From Rhizobiales bacterium UBA1912 (lineage in GTDB: Bacteria > Pseudomonadota > Alphaproteobacteria > Rhizobiales > Devosiaceae): a stretch of 36,537 nt of DNA. The stretch's first letter is position 1. Each line of letters opens with the position of its first letter. Location: the NCBI GenBank assembly GCA_002337455.1, contig DDGC01000004.1, positions 324,468 to 361,004 on the forward strand. Reading direction: 5' to 3'. This document shows positions 25,431 to 34,269 of this stretch, piece by piece. The notes below the pieces were generated by a model that saw only the letters and a program-made list of their open reading frames with translations, was not told where the DNA came from and searched no databases. A program made the translations under genes and the position numbers.

Positions 25431-26855
25431 ATGTCATTACCGCCTGTGAGTTTCGGAACCTCCGGTCTGAGGGGGCTTTCGGACGGTTTTACCCCCGATG
25501 TGGTCTTTGCCCATATCGGGGGCTTTGTTGAAACCGCTTGCACCGATGCGCGCAGCAGAGAGGTCGTGATCGGCCGTGACCTGCGAGCGTCCAGTCCCCA
25601 GATCGCCGCGCTGGTCGGCGGCGCGCTCACGGCGCTGGGCTGGAAACCGATCAACGCCGGCGCTGTGCCGACGCCGGCGCTCGCGGCCTACGCGCTCAAG
25701 CGCGGCATTGCTGCGATCATGGTGACCGGTAGCCATATTCCGCCCGATTACAACGGCCTTAAATTCTATCGCCCCGATGGTGAGCTGCTCAAGAGCGATG
25801 AGGAGCCCATCAGGGCGGCCGCGAAGGCGCTTTCTGAGGCGAGCCCTGACTTTGAGCCGTTCCTTCCGCACGAAGATCCGGCTGCGCGGGATGAGTACGC
25901 GGCCCGATATACAGACGCCTTTTCTCCGCACGCGCTGGCCGGGTTGAGCATTGCGGTTTTCGAGCACTCGGCAGTGGGCCGGGACATTCTTTTCAATGCG
26001 CTCGAGGCGTTGGGCGCATCCTGCACGAGCGTGGGGCGGAGCGAGGTTTTCGTTGCCGTCGATACCGAGGCTGTCGAGCCTTCCGCCATGGCGCAAATTC
26101 ACGAGGCGATGGCGGCAGGGCAATTTGATGCCGTGGTCTCAATGGATGGCGATGGTGACCGTCCATTGCTTGTGGATGCCGGTGGCTCTCAAGTCAGTGG
26201 TGATGTGCTGGGGGCGCTGACCGCCCGGTTTCTTGCGGCCAAAGCGGTGGTGACGCCGCTCACATCGACCAGCGCACTCGAAGAGAGCGGATGGTTTGAG
26301 ACCATTAGCCGGACACGGATCGGATCGCCCTATGTCGTCGAGGAAATGGCGCGGCTTGGCGCCGATGGGATCGTTGGTTTCGAGGCCAATGGCGGCTTTC
26401 TCATGGGGAGCGATTTCGAGCTTCCGCACGGGCGGCTCAAGCGCCTGCCGACGCGAGATGCGCTGTTGCCCGTCATTGTGGTTCTGGCCGAGGCGGCGGG
26501 GCGCGATGTTTCGGTCGGCGATCTGGTTGCGGAGCTGCCGGCTCGGGTGATGAGGGCGGATCGCCTGAAAGACATTCAGCCCGACGACGCTGGAGCATTG
26601 ATCGAGGAGCTGGCCCGATCGGCCGAACTGCGCGCCAGTTTTGACGAGAGCCTTGCCGAGCCCAAAACGATCGACACGACGGATGGAACACGGGTGATTA
26701 CCGCGCGTGGGGACGTTATCCACTTCAGGCGGTCGGGAAATGCACCTGAACTCAGGTGTTACGTCGAGACCGGCAGCGCACAAGCAACACAGGCCCTGCT
26801 TTCCGCCATGATTGCCAGACTGGCCACACATTTGAACGCTAGAGGGAACCGATGA
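25431..26855 (+). CDS. manB: Phosphomannomutase (alpha-D-phosphohexomutase family)
   Basis: This 474-residue enzyme converts mannose-6-phosphate to mannose-1-phosphate and may also act on glucose phosphates. The four active-site loops are visible: the phosphoserine loop VTGSHIPPDYNGLKF (Ser101), the magnesium loop MDGDGDR (Asp239, 241, 243), the sugar loop GFEANGGF, and the phosphate loop RRSGNAPELRCYVE (434 onward). TGSHIP replaces the usual TASHNP, a variation known in phosphomannomutases of this kind. A GGGG-rich site precedes the ATG. The stop overlaps the next gene (ATGA), whose product makes GDP-mannose from mannose-1-phosphate, which supports the mannose assignment. Confidence 0.92.
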   Translation: MSLPPVSFGTSGLRGLSDGFTPDVVFAHIGGFVETACTDARSREVVIGRDLRASSPQIAALVGGALTALGWKPINAGAVPTPALAAYALKRGIAAIMVTGSHIPPDYNGLKFYRPDGELLKSDEEPIRAAAKALSEASPDFEPFLPHEDPAARDEYAARYTDAFSPHALAGLSIAVFEHSAVGRDILFNALEALGASCTSVGRSEVFVAVDTEAVEPSAMAQIHEAMAAGQFDAVVSMDGDGDRPLLVDAGGSQVSGDVLGALTARFLAAKAVVTPLTSTSALEESGWFETISRTRIGSPYVVEEMARLGADGIVGFEANGGFLMGSDFELPHGRLKRLPTRDALLPVIVVLAEAAGRDVSVGDLVAELPARVMRADRLKDIQPDDAGALIEELARSAELRASFDESLAEPKTIDTTDGTRVITARGDVIHFRRSGNAPELRCYVETGSAQATQALLSAMIARLATHLNARGNR

Positions 26856-28312
26856 CCGATACCGATGGAAAAAACGGGGCATCTGACGGCCGAAAGCGCA
26901 TCGTTCCCGTCGTTCTGGCCGGAGGAACCGGCACAAGGCTCTGGCCGATCTCGCGCACGGCACGGCCCAAGCAGTTCCTGGCGCTGACCGGCGAGCACAG
27001 CCTGTTGCAGGAGACCTTGCTGCGGTTGAGTCGGGACCCGCGCTACGATGCTCCGATCATTGTTACCAACGAGCTTTATCGCTTTCTGGTGGCTGAACAG
27101 GCGCAGGAGGTGGGCGTGGAGGCCATGCGGATCGTGCTTGAACCGGTTGCCCGCAATACGGCCCCTGCCATCGCCGCGGCCAGTCTGCTGGCGGCGGACA
27201 AGTCGGACGACGTGCTTGTTCACGTTCTTCCTTCCGACCACCGGATCAAGGTCGATGATGCCTACATCCATGCGCTCGATGTAGCCGAAGCCGCGGCGCT
27301 TGCCGGGCGATTGGCAACGTTTGGCATCGAGCCGTTCGAGCCGGCTACCGGGTTTGGCTATATCGAGGCTGGCGATCCGCTGCCTTCGGGCGCCCACGAC
27401 GTCCGCAGGTTCGTCGAAAAACCGGACGCCGACAGCGCGGCCGAAATGATCGCGACGGGATCCTATTACTGGAACTCGGGCATGTTTTTGTTCAAAGCCT
27501 CGGTTTTCCTCGAGGAATGCCAAAAGCTGGTCCCCGAAGTTCATGCGGCAGCTTTCGACGCTGTCAACAAGGCGGTGCAGGATTTCGATTTCCACCGCCT
27601 CGATGCCGAGGCCTTTTCACGGTCTCCGAGCATTTCCGTCGATTATGCGGTGTTTGAAAAAACAAAGCTTGCGGCTGTGGTGCCGGCCTCGATCGACTGG
27701 TCGGACCTCGGGTCCTGGGACGCAGTGTGGAAGAGCGGATCGCGCGACGAGCACGACAATCTGGGAATGGGAAAGGTTACCCTCAACGCCATGTCGGGTT
27801 CGTTGGTTATTTCCGAAAAACACCATGTCGTCGTCGACGGGCTGGACGACATTGCGGTGCTGGCAAGTGAAGATGCGATCTATGTGGGCCGGTTGTCGGC
27901 CGCGCAATCGGTTGGCGATATCGTCAAGCGCCTCAAGGCCGACCCCGCTACCCAGAATTTGACCGAAACGCACCAGACGAGCTATCGCCCCTGGGGCGGA
28001 TATTCATCGGTGCTCAATGGCGAGCGTTTTCAGGTCAAGCGTCTGTTCGTCAAGCCGGGTAAGCGGTTGAGTCTGCAAAAGCATTTCCATCGCTCCGAGC
28101 ACTGGGTCGTGGTGCGTGGGACCGCCGAAGTGCAGCTTGGCGAAGAGGTTTTGACGCTGCAGGAAAATGAAAGCATCTACATTCCGCAAGGCGAATTGCA
28201 CCGTCTCTCAAACCCCGGGAAAATCCTGCTCGAGCTGGTCGAGGTTCAGACGGGCTCGTATCTGGGCGAGGATGACATTGTACGGATCGAGGATGAGTTT
28301 GGCCGGACCTGA
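26852..28312 (+). CDS. manC: Bifunctional mannose-1-phosphate guanylyltransferase / mannose-6-phosphate isomerase
   Basis: This 486-residue type II enzyme has an N-terminal nucleotidyltransferase with VVLAGGTGTRLWPISRTARP and KQF from about residue 22, and FVEKPD near 187. A C-terminal cupin isomerase domain (about 385-480) shows QVKRLFVKPGKRLSLQKHFH with RSEHWVVVRGTAEV. It produces GDP-mannose and can also supply mannose-6-phosphate from fructose-6-phosphate. Translation is coupled to the phosphomannomutase through an ATGA overlap. Together they give the cell GDP-mannose for the glycosyltransferases of the neighbouring minus-strand operon. Length and domain order are normal for the AlgA/CpsB/ManC family. 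Confidence 0.94.
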   Translation: MTDTDGKNGASDGRKRIVPVVLAGGTGTRLWPISRTARPKQFLALTGEHSLLQETLLRLSRDPRYDAPIIVTNELYRFLVAEQAQEVGVEAMRIVLEPVARNTAPAIAAASLLAADKSDDVLVHVLPSDHRIKVDDAYIHALDVAEAAALAGRLATFGIEPFEPATGFGYIEAGDPLPSGAHDVRRFVEKPDADSAAEMIATGSYYWNSGMFLFKASVFLEECQKLVPEVHAAAFDAVNKAVQDFDFHRLDAEAFSRSPSISVDYAVFEKTKLAAVVPASIDWSDLGSWDAVWKSGSRDEHDNLGMGKVTLNAMSGSLVISEKHHVVVDGLDDIAVLASEDAIYVGRLSAAQSVGDIVKRLKADPATQNLTETHQTSYRPWGGYSSVLNGERFQVKRLFVKPGKRLSLQKHFHRSEHWVVVRGTAEVQLGEEVLTLQENESIYIPQGELHRLSNPGKILLELVEVQTGSYLGEDDIVRIEDEFGRT

Positions 28313-28313
28313 G

Positions 28314-28331
28314 CGCGAGCCGGCCCTCGCG
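28314..28331 (+). terminator. Candidate hairpin after the GDP-mannose gene
   Basis: CGCGAG (28314-28319) pairs with CTCGCG (28326-28331) around CCGGCC, starting just after the manC stop. A second weak hairpin, GGGCC...GGCCC, lies at 28367-28382. Neither has a clear run of T, so efficient termination is doubtful. Confidence 0.35.
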
Positions 28332-28409
28332 TTCCTGTGCTGCGTTGAGACAAGCTTAACCATAACGGGCCATTTTAGGCCCTTGTGATTCACCGAGTTC
28401 CCGCGCGCC

Positions 28410-28769
28410 ATGTTTCGCCCTCGCTTCGTATTTCAAACGCGGTCCGCGGACCGTGACCGGCAGACCGACCAGGGTCGGCGCCAGGCGATCGCCGGCGTTC
28501 TGGCGCGCCAGCGCGCCGATGTGGACCGTGAAATGGCAGGGCTGCAGCGGCGCATGGACGATGCGTACCAACGCGCGGCAGCGCTCCTGGCCAATAGCGA
28601 GGATTATGGTGAGCGCTCGACGCGTGACGAAGAAGAAATCGTTGCCTTCGAAGCATCGGCCGAGGCCGCACGCAACCGGATCGCCGATCTTTCCCGCCAA
28701 CTGGAGGTGTTCGAGGCGATTTCCAGAGTTCTCGATGATGCGGGGACCGGTCCGGACGGTGAAAGTTAG
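28410..28769 (+). CDS. Small coiled-coil protein of unknown function
   Basis: I do not recognise this 119-residue protein. Most of it is charged and helical, with heptad-like spacing of hydrophobic residues. The stretches VLARQRADVDREMAGLQRRM and AEAARNRIADLSRQLEVFEA suggest a coiled coil or helical hairpin. There is no signal peptide or membrane segment. The ribosome-binding site before the ATG is poor, so the start is uncertain, but base composition and codon use look like the surrounding genes. It lies 97 bases after manC and converges with the minus-strand operon, ending 39 bases from it. Confidence 0.6.
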   Translation: MFRPRFVFQTRSADRDRQTDQGRRQAIAGVLARQRADVDREMAGLQRRMDDAYQRAAALLANSEDYGERSTRDEEEIVAFEASAEAARNRIADLSRQLEVFEAISRVLDDAGTGPDGES

Positions 28770-28808
28770 GGCTTGATCCGGCCCGCCGGCCCGACTTATC
28801 CCCGCTAT

Positions 28809-29897
28809 CTAACCGCGGCGGGCGATCTCATCATAAACGGCGGCGGTTTTTGCTGCCATTTGGGCCACCGAATAGTGCTCTTGGACCATCTCCCTAGCCT
28901 TTTGCCCCGCTGCTGTGCGGAGTGATGTTTCGCTCATCGCAACAAGGCTGGCGGCTGCCGTTTCGGGTTCGTCCAGGGGGAACAGCAACCCGTTCTTTCC
29001 GTCCCTGACCACATCGCGATTGCCGACCACATCCGTTGCGACCACCGGCAGGCCCTCCGACATTGCCTCGAGCACGGCCAGCGGCATTCCTTCCCACCGT
29101 GAAGTCGACAGATAGACGTGGGCGTTTCTAAACGCGTCGCGTGGATGCGAGGTGGGGCCGGGGAGATGGACAAAATCGCCCAGACTGGCCTCGTCGATCA
29201 ACTCTTGGCATCGATGGCGTTTGTCCCCATCCCCGAGCACGGAGATGAGAAATGACAGCTGCGGATGGAGCCGGCGCAGGGCGTTGGCGATGTCGACCAC
29301 CAGTTCGGGATACTTCTGATGGTCGTATCGGCTCACAGAAATAATTCGCAGCGGAGGCGGAGGGGCGATTGGCGGGCGCTGTTGGGGTATTGCGACACCG
29401 TTGACGACTGTCCGCAGTTTTTCGGGCGCAATGAACCGGGCCGCTTCGATGAGTTGGCGTTCGCCATCTGAAACGCAGATCGCCCTTGCTGTGAACCAGC
29501 CCAGAATGCGTTCCACGAGCAGGTAGAGGGCTTTCTTTACGGCGCCGTATTCTCCCACGTGCAAACCATGAAATGTATGTACCGAGGGCACCCCGGTTTG
29601 CAGGCTGAGCAGCCGGCTATAGATGCCAGCGCCCTTGCCGTGGGAGTGAACAAGATCGACGTTGCGAGCCCTCACTGCCCGGGCCAACTGGAACAAGGCA
29701 CCCAGCCGAAAGGTCCTATGAGGAACAGTCAGCACATTGCCGGCGCCGACGAGTGTGCTGTAGCGCGAGAAATATGGCTCGTCGCGGGGACAGGCGACGA
29801 TTGGCTCGATATCGGAAGGCAGGTGCTGGAGCAACTGACACAAATGCTCCGGACCGCCGCCGATATCAGCGCGCAGGGTCAGGAAGAGAATGCGCAT
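28809..29897 (-). CDS. Glycosyltransferase family 4 protein
   Basis: This 362-residue GT-B enzyme probably transfers a sugar from a nucleotide donor to the lipid-linked repeat unit at the cytoplasmic face. The N-terminus MRILFLTLRADIGGGPEHL is typical, a VHSHGKGAGIYSRLL segment follows, and the donor-site E-x7-E motif is in SRWEGMPLAVLEAMSEGLPV. A GTG five codons upstream (29912) would add NGSP. Neither start has a good ribosome-binding site, and I chose the ATG that begins the family's first beta strand. It is the last gene of the minus-strand operon, just after the AT-rich polymerase gene. Donor and linkage cannot be told from sequence. Confidence 0.9.
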   Translation of the reverse strand: MRILFLTLRADIGGGPEHLCQLLQHLPSDIEPIVACPRDEPYFSRYSTLVGAGNVLTVPHRTFRLGALFQLARAVRARNVDLVHSHGKGAGIYSRLLSLQTGVPSVHTFHGLHVGEYGAVKKALYLLVERILGWFTARAICVSDGERQLIEAARFIAPEKLRTVVNGVAIPQQRPPIAPPPPLRIISVSRYDHQKYPELVVDIANALRRLHPQLSFLISVLGDGDKRHRCQELIDEASLGDFVHLPGPTSHPRDAFRNAHVYLSTSRWEGMPLAVLEAMSEGLPVVATDVVGNRDVVRDGKNGLLFPLDEPETAAASLVAMSETSLRTAAGQKAREMVQEHYSVAQMAAKTAAVYDEIARRG

Positions 29898-29915
29898 GGG
29901 GGAGCCGTTCACTTT

Positions 29916-31160
29916 TCATGCGTTTGAACTGGCGAAATCATTGCTAGCGACGCGGGCAATTGCTGCGGTAAAAAGCATTGCCAGTGGCATGGAATACCAG
30001 AGCGTATATGTGTCTAGCGTGAACGCATGCGATAGCTCTGAGATAATTATCGCCAGTGCACCAATTCCCCAACTTGATCCTTTAAATGCCAAGTAGGCCA
30101 TTTTGGCAGTTATATTGATCCAAAAAAATATGAACGCGACGCCTGCAAATAATCCGAGTTCTATAAATATACCGAGAAAAGCATTATCGCTATATACTCC
30201 GTATATGACCTCGATATTTTTGTATCCCGTTCCGATTATAGGATGATTTTGCCAGATTTGCAGCAGGTAGTTCCAATTATCGTACCTAATCGTTCTTAGA
30301 AACTGACTTTCGCCTGTGATATTTAATATGTCCAGTCTTCTGATGTTGGTCGCGATGGTTCCACTCATTTCGCCTTCCGAGAGGACGACTAGCAGTACAA
30401 TCGCAGCCGTTGCTGCACAGAAAAAGTATACCATCTCCCTTATTCTGAAAATGATAGGGATCATTATCACCCACCCAATGATTAAATGTAAGAGGGCGGC
30501 TCTGGATGAACTTATAAAAGTAGAATATAGCGCCACACTAAAGACAAATATGCTTAGTGTTTTTGCGTACTTTGGTGAGCAGAGTACTATTGATACGAGT
30601 GAAACGGTTCCCCAGATTGAGGTAAAATGGCCAAAATTACTGGAGTTTCCTAAAATTCCGCCGGCACGAACCGAGGACCCGGTGCCGTCCCCGGACCAAA
30701 TTCGCTGCTGGTCGGTACGCAATTCTATTCCCATATGAAAAAAGGCGATACCCAATAATATTGACGCCCCTCCGCTGATCAAGAAAGTGCGTGCTAGTGT
30801 GCAGTATTCGGTTTTTCCAAAGTTTCTAATTTTGGTTACAAGCAAGAACGGCGCAAAAATGGAAATTATTCGGATAATAGACAAGTCGCCCATGCTGAAA
30901 TCATTTATTGCTGCGCTTATTGTAAAGCTTATGATTGAGAAGAAAATAAATAAAATATACGGAAGCGTTATTCGCGTTACAGGATTCCCGCTCACAAAAA
31001 AAAGAGCAAAGAGCGCGGGAATGAGCAGAAAATCAACGGCGCCGATGGCAAAATTGTCGGAAACGCGGAACGCAATCAGTGGGCTGATGCCCGCATAGAG
31101 CCATAGTATCCGATATATCAACAGCTCGCCGCCGGAGAGGCGGCTTTTTAAGCGGTCCAA
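29916..31160 (-). CDS. Wzy-type O-antigen/exopolysaccharide polymerase, AT-rich
   Basis: This 414-residue protein has about ten hydrophobic segments and the O-antigen polymerase/ligase pattern. The large periplasmic loop carries RTIRYDNWNYLLQIWQNHPI followed by IGTGYKNIE, and then SDNAFLGIFIELGLFAGVAFI. In Wzx/Wzy assembly it would join repeat units at the periplasmic face. Its DNA is visibly AT-rich compared with the other genes (15 G or C in the 60 bases from 30901 by my count), as is common for horizontally exchanged wzy genes. It overlaps the upstream sulfotransferase by 13 bases. A hairpin with a T-tract on the plus strand lies within its first codons. Confidence 0.88.
   Translation of the reverse strand: MDRLKSRLSGGELLIYRILWLYAGISPLIAFRVSDNFAIGAVDFLLIPALFALFFVSGNPVTRITLPYILFIFFSIISFTISAAINDFSMGDLSIIRIISIFAPFLLVTKIRNFGKTEYCTLARTFLISGGASILLGIAFFHMGIELRTDQQRIWSGDGTGSSVRAGGILGNSSNFGHFTSIWGTVSLVSIVLCSPKYAKTLSIFVFSVALYSTFISSSRAALLHLIIGWVIMIPIIFRIREMVYFFCAATAAIVLLVVLSEGEMSGTIATNIRRLDILNITGESQFLRTIRYDNWNYLLQIWQNHPIIGTGYKNIEVIYGVYSDNAFLGIFIELGLFAGVAFIFFWINITAKMAYLAFKGSSWGIGALAIIISELSHAFTLDTYTLWYSMPLAMLFTAAIARVASNDFASSNA
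31128..31149 (+). terminator. Terminator-like hairpin on the plus strand, inside the wzy 5' end
   Basis: GCCGCC (31128-31133) and GGCGGC (31139-31144) pair around GGAGA and are followed by TTTTT (31145-31149), which has the form of an intrinsic terminator for plus-strand transcripts. No plus-strand gene ends here, so it would act only on antisense transcription. On the minus strand the same hairpin falls at wzy codons 4-11 and could slow ribosomes there. It may simply be coding coincidence. Confidence 0.4.
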
Positions 31161-32071
31161 TGCCCCAAGTCCTTGCCGATTAAATTGCTGAGCTTGTCCA
31201 CATCCTGCCGGAAATGCTGTTTCAGTTCATCTCTAAGCGCGGGAGAGATTTCCTGCCGCGGCTTCCTGGTATTTAGGCTACCTTTTATCCATTCAACCGG
31301 GCCATAACGCTTCTCCCACAGGTGTCTGCGTACAGAACGGAGGGGCCTTTCTATGATCTTGGGTGGAGTGAGTATGAGTTTCGCTAACCACTCGTGCCGA
31401 TGTGCATGAGCTGAGTTGACCACCGGGAAGTCCTGGCGCCGGTCGTCCACCAGGCCGAGAAACCTTAGGGTTTCTTTGTAGACCTTGGGCGTATCGGCCT
31501 TGAAGTCGTCCAACGTTATTATTCGGAGGCGATCTTTAGGTATCAGCTCCGTCGCATATTGTATTTGTTCGCCGAGCAGCCCGACCTTCCCATACTGCAG
31601 AAAGGCCGGCTCACGACAGCCCCGTGGGATGCGGCGACCGATTGCCCGCTCGTCCTGGGCTCTCCATGCCTCTTCAAATGAGGCAATGTCCTCATGAAGA
31701 GAATAGCGCTGCTCCATGTGGTAGGCCTGAACGAGCTCGATTGGATTGCGGACCATGGCTATAAATCTTGCGTCAGGATTGTAAGAAAGTATCCGCTCGA
31801 TCGCTACACTGGAACGGAGGTATCGTGTGCTACCCTCGGCAATCACAGTATGGAGTTGTGGATCGTATCCTTGAAACACCGATAAATAATCGGCCATAGT
31901 TTCCAGTGACATTTCATGCTTTAATCGGGGGAAATCATCGCACCAAAAAAAGGGCTCTTTTGGCGTAGAAAACAAAACGTTCGGGTGTTCCGATAGATAT
32001 TTTGCCAATGCGGAGGTTCCGCATTTTGGCGCGCCTATTATAAAGGTGTTTGGCTTGGGGGTAGAAGTCAT
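31148..32071 (-). CDS. Sulfotransferase family protein (first of a pair)
   Basis: This 307-residue PAPS-dependent sulfotransferase begins with the 5'-phosphosulfate loop TFIIGAPKCGTSALAKYL and has the 3'-phosphate motif in AMVRNPIELVQAYHMEQRY. A KEPFFW segment follows the first loop, as in many carbohydrate sulfotransferases. GGAAG stands eight bases before the ATG at 32071, which also overlaps the stop of the upstream sulfotransferase. The in-frame TTG further up lies in that ribosome-binding site and is not the start. Position within a glycosyltransferase-flippase-polymerase operon suggests that it sulfates the polysaccharide repeat unit. Sugar and position are unknown. Confidence 0.88.
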   Translation of the reverse strand: MTSTPKPNTFIIGAPKCGTSALAKYLSEHPNVLFSTPKEPFFWCDDFPRLKHEMSLETMADYLSVFQGYDPQLHTVIAEGSTRYLRSSVAIERILSYNPDARFIAMVRNPIELVQAYHMEQRYSLHEDIASFEEAWRAQDERAIGRRIPRGCREPAFLQYGKVGLLGEQIQYATELIPKDRLRIITLDDFKADTPKVYKETLRFLGLVDDRRQDFPVVNSAHAHRHEWLAKLILTPPKIIERPLRSVRRHLWEKRYGPVEWIKGSLNTRKPRQEISPALRDELKQHFRQDVDKLSNLIGKDLGHWTA

Positions 32072-32898
32072 TGGCCGAGCTTCCAAGAAGTTACGAGCTC
32101 AACATCGAGCTTATCGTCGACCCATTTGGCGTGCGGCCTCGTGTAATCGATAATTTCCTGAGACCACTTGGCGCTTATTTGGGGTCTTTGGATCACTGAA
32201 CGATACAGAAGCCTTTGAACGACAAGGTTGTATTTGATGGCGGCAACTAATCGCTGGCCACCACGCCGCTTCACGAACTTGGACGAACGGTTGACCAAGT
32301 TTGCAATGGCCACATTCCGGGGGCGTGCGGCGGTGTTGACTGGCGAGTGTTCCGCATCCGACAGAATGTGGCGGCTGACGGCGAGATGGTCAGTAATCCG
32401 ATTAAGAACATTTTGGGGATTGGCCGAAAGATCGTCGAACCGATAGACGCATAAGTGATCCTTGCCAAACGTGGAGAGAAATGGCTCCAACATGGTTTGA
32501 TAAGCGATAGTTTCCCAATCAAAACCCGTTTCACACCATTCGTCCAAGGTGCCCGAAAAGCGCCCGTTGCGCTTGGTGAAGAGATAATCTGATATGCAAT
32601 AATCGCGTGGTTCTCTGAGGCCTACAATAATCTTTACATTGCCGACGTCGCTCTTGATGCGATCGGCGGCAGCCCGATGATGTATATAGCGATGGGAGAT
32701 TTCACCCACTACGGCCTCGTTCTTCGCTTCATCAAAGAAGCGCCCATACCATGCTATTCCACGATGATAATTTAGGTCAAAGAAGTTGGTTTCTTTGACG
32801 GGTGTAAGGTAAATATCCGAATGCCTGGAAAGCACGGAAAATAGCCACGTAGTGGCCGACTTTCCCGTGCCGATATGGATGAAGTCCGGAAGTCTCAA
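32068..32898 (-). CDS. Sulfotransferase domain protein (second of a pair)
   Basis: This 276-residue protein has the PAPS 5' loop DFIHIGTGKSATTWLFSVLS at its very start and a VKETNFFDLNY segment. The 3'-phosphate motif is in VGLREPRDYCISDYLF. The N-terminal strand requires the TTG at 32898 as start, since no ATG or GTG precedes the loop. AAGGGG lies upstream at long spacing. It follows the flippase gene by six bases and overlaps the next sulfotransferase (ATGA). Divergence from its neighbour suggests different acceptor sites rather than a recent duplication. Substrate unknown. Confidence 0.85.
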   Translation of the reverse strand: MRLPDFIHIGTGKSATTWLFSVLSRHSDIYLTPVKETNFFDLNYHRGIAWYGRFFDEAKNEAVVGEISHRYIHHRAAADRIKSDVGNVKIIVGLREPRDYCISDYLFTKRNGRFSGTLDEWCETGFDWETIAYQTMLEPFLSTFGKDHLCVYRFDDLSANPQNVLNRITDHLAVSRHILSDAEHSPVNTAARPRNVAIANLVNRSSKFVKRRGGQRLVAAIKYNLVVQRLLYRSVIQRPQISAKWSQEIIDYTRPHAKWVDDKLDVELVTSWKLGQ

Positions 32899-32904
32899 AA
32901 TCCG

Positions 32905-34269
32905 TTACCCCTTCTTTTGCCGACGCGCCGAGGGAAAGATTGAGAGTATCGAGGGATCCACACCCAGGTTTTTGCGGCAATACGCTATGCAACCGACGTT
33001 CCAGGCACTTGTTGCGAAGGCCACCGCAATGGCGGCGCCGACCGTTCCCCAAAGGGGCGTCAGTACGGCAATCAGAAGCAATGCTGTGATGTTGGTTGCC
33101 AGGATGATCCGGAAATAGGGCCGCTCCGAACCCGTCATCTCCATCATCGGAATCGTGGGCCCGGAGAGCGCATTGACGAGGTTGCCGGCGCTCAGGATGA
33201 GCAATGCGGTGTATCCGTTTTCAAAGCCGTCTCCGAACAGACCCAATATTTGGTGCCCGAATATCAGGAAGGTGGCGAAGATGATTATGGTGGGGATGGC
33301 AACCGCCGACACTGTGACCAGGCAAAGGTTGCGTACGCTATCGATCTCCCTGCGGTGGAAATGGCGGGCGATAGCTGGAGCGACCACTATGCCAGAGGAC
33401 ATCAGAAAAAGATTCATCGCTACCGATAGCTGCAGGGCTGCAAAAAAGGTCCCGGTCGCAGCTGGCGACATGACGAAGCCAAGATAGACCACGGCCAGAT
33501 TGGGCGCCGAGCTGCGCACGATAAGTGTTCCCCACAGGCTGCCGACCGAACTCCACCATTTTTTGCGTTCGCTTTGTACGGGCCCGGTGATGAGGGGGCC
33601 GGGGCGTGTCATGGGGTGCGCCAGCGCCTGGCCCAGAAGGACCACGAGCAACACAGCGGCAATGAGAATCGTGCCGCTGGTCGCGGTCAATAGCGGGAAA
33701 TGCCCCATAGTCACCAGCCCGCACCCGGCAACCACAAGCAGACGCCAAATGATGTCGCGGGGGACGAGTGAAAGCGTTATCCCGGTGATGGCCCGCATGA
33801 CGCTGGCCTGATATTCGGCCAGACCCAACACAAGCGTAAAGGCTCCTGCGGCCATCAGATAGGATGGGTGGCTCACGCCCGGGACAAAGGCTGCAAAAAT
33901 GGCGACGCCGAGCCCGAGAACGCCGCACCCCAGCGCGGTTACGATATAGCCGTGGCGAATAACGCCGCGTTCGAGTTCGATCGCTCCATCGGCGGCATAG
34001 GCAGCGGCGTAGCGCAGCACCAGCGAGCGGAAACCAAAACTGCCGACGACGGCCAGAAGGGTTGCGAGGGAGAATGCGAAACCGAAGCGGCCGTATTCCT
34101 CCGCGCTCATGGCGCGGGCCAGCATCAGGAACATCAGGAACGAGAGGCCCGCGCCGCCGATCTTGATGATGAGGGCCGCCATTCCGCCACGGGCCAGCTT
34201 TGCCATCACATCGTCATTGGCCAGTGCCGCAGCTCGCGCCCTGATGCGCCCCCAGGTGGCCGTGATCAT
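32905..34269 (-). CDS. Oligosaccharide flippase (Wzx-like, MOP superfamily)
   Basis: This 454-residue integral membrane protein has about a dozen hydrophobic segments after a short cytoplasmic lead. It shows the polysaccharide-transporter pattern GGMAALIIKIGGAGLSFLMF with LMLARAMSAEEYGRFGFAFS. It should move lipid-linked repeat units from the inner to the outer face of the cytoplasmic membrane for Wzy polymerisation. The start overlaps the stop of the upstream glycosyltransferase (ATGA), and the second sulfotransferase begins six bases after its stop. GC content is normal for the window, in contrast to the polymerase gene two genes downstream. Confidence 0.9.
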   Translation of the reverse strand: MITATWGRIRARAAALANDDVMAKLARGGMAALIIKIGGAGLSFLMFLMLARAMSAEEYGRFGFAFSLATLLAVVGSFGFRSLVLRYAAAYAADGAIELERGVIRHGYIVTALGCGVLGLGVAIFAAFVPGVSHPSYLMAAGAFTLVLGLAEYQASVMRAITGITLSLVPRDIIWRLLVVAGCGLVTMGHFPLLTATSGTILIAAVLLVVLLGQALAHPMTRPGPLITGPVQSERKKWWSSVGSLWGTLIVRSSAPNLAVVYLGFVMSPAATGTFFAALQLSVAMNLFLMSSGIVVAPAIARHFHRREIDSVRNLCLVTVSAVAIPTIIIFATFLIFGHQILGLFGDGFENGYTALLILSAGNLVNALSGPTIPMMEMTGSERPYFRIILATNITALLLIAVLTPLWGTVGAAIAVAFATSAWNVGCIAYCRKNLGVDPSILSIFPSARRQKKG

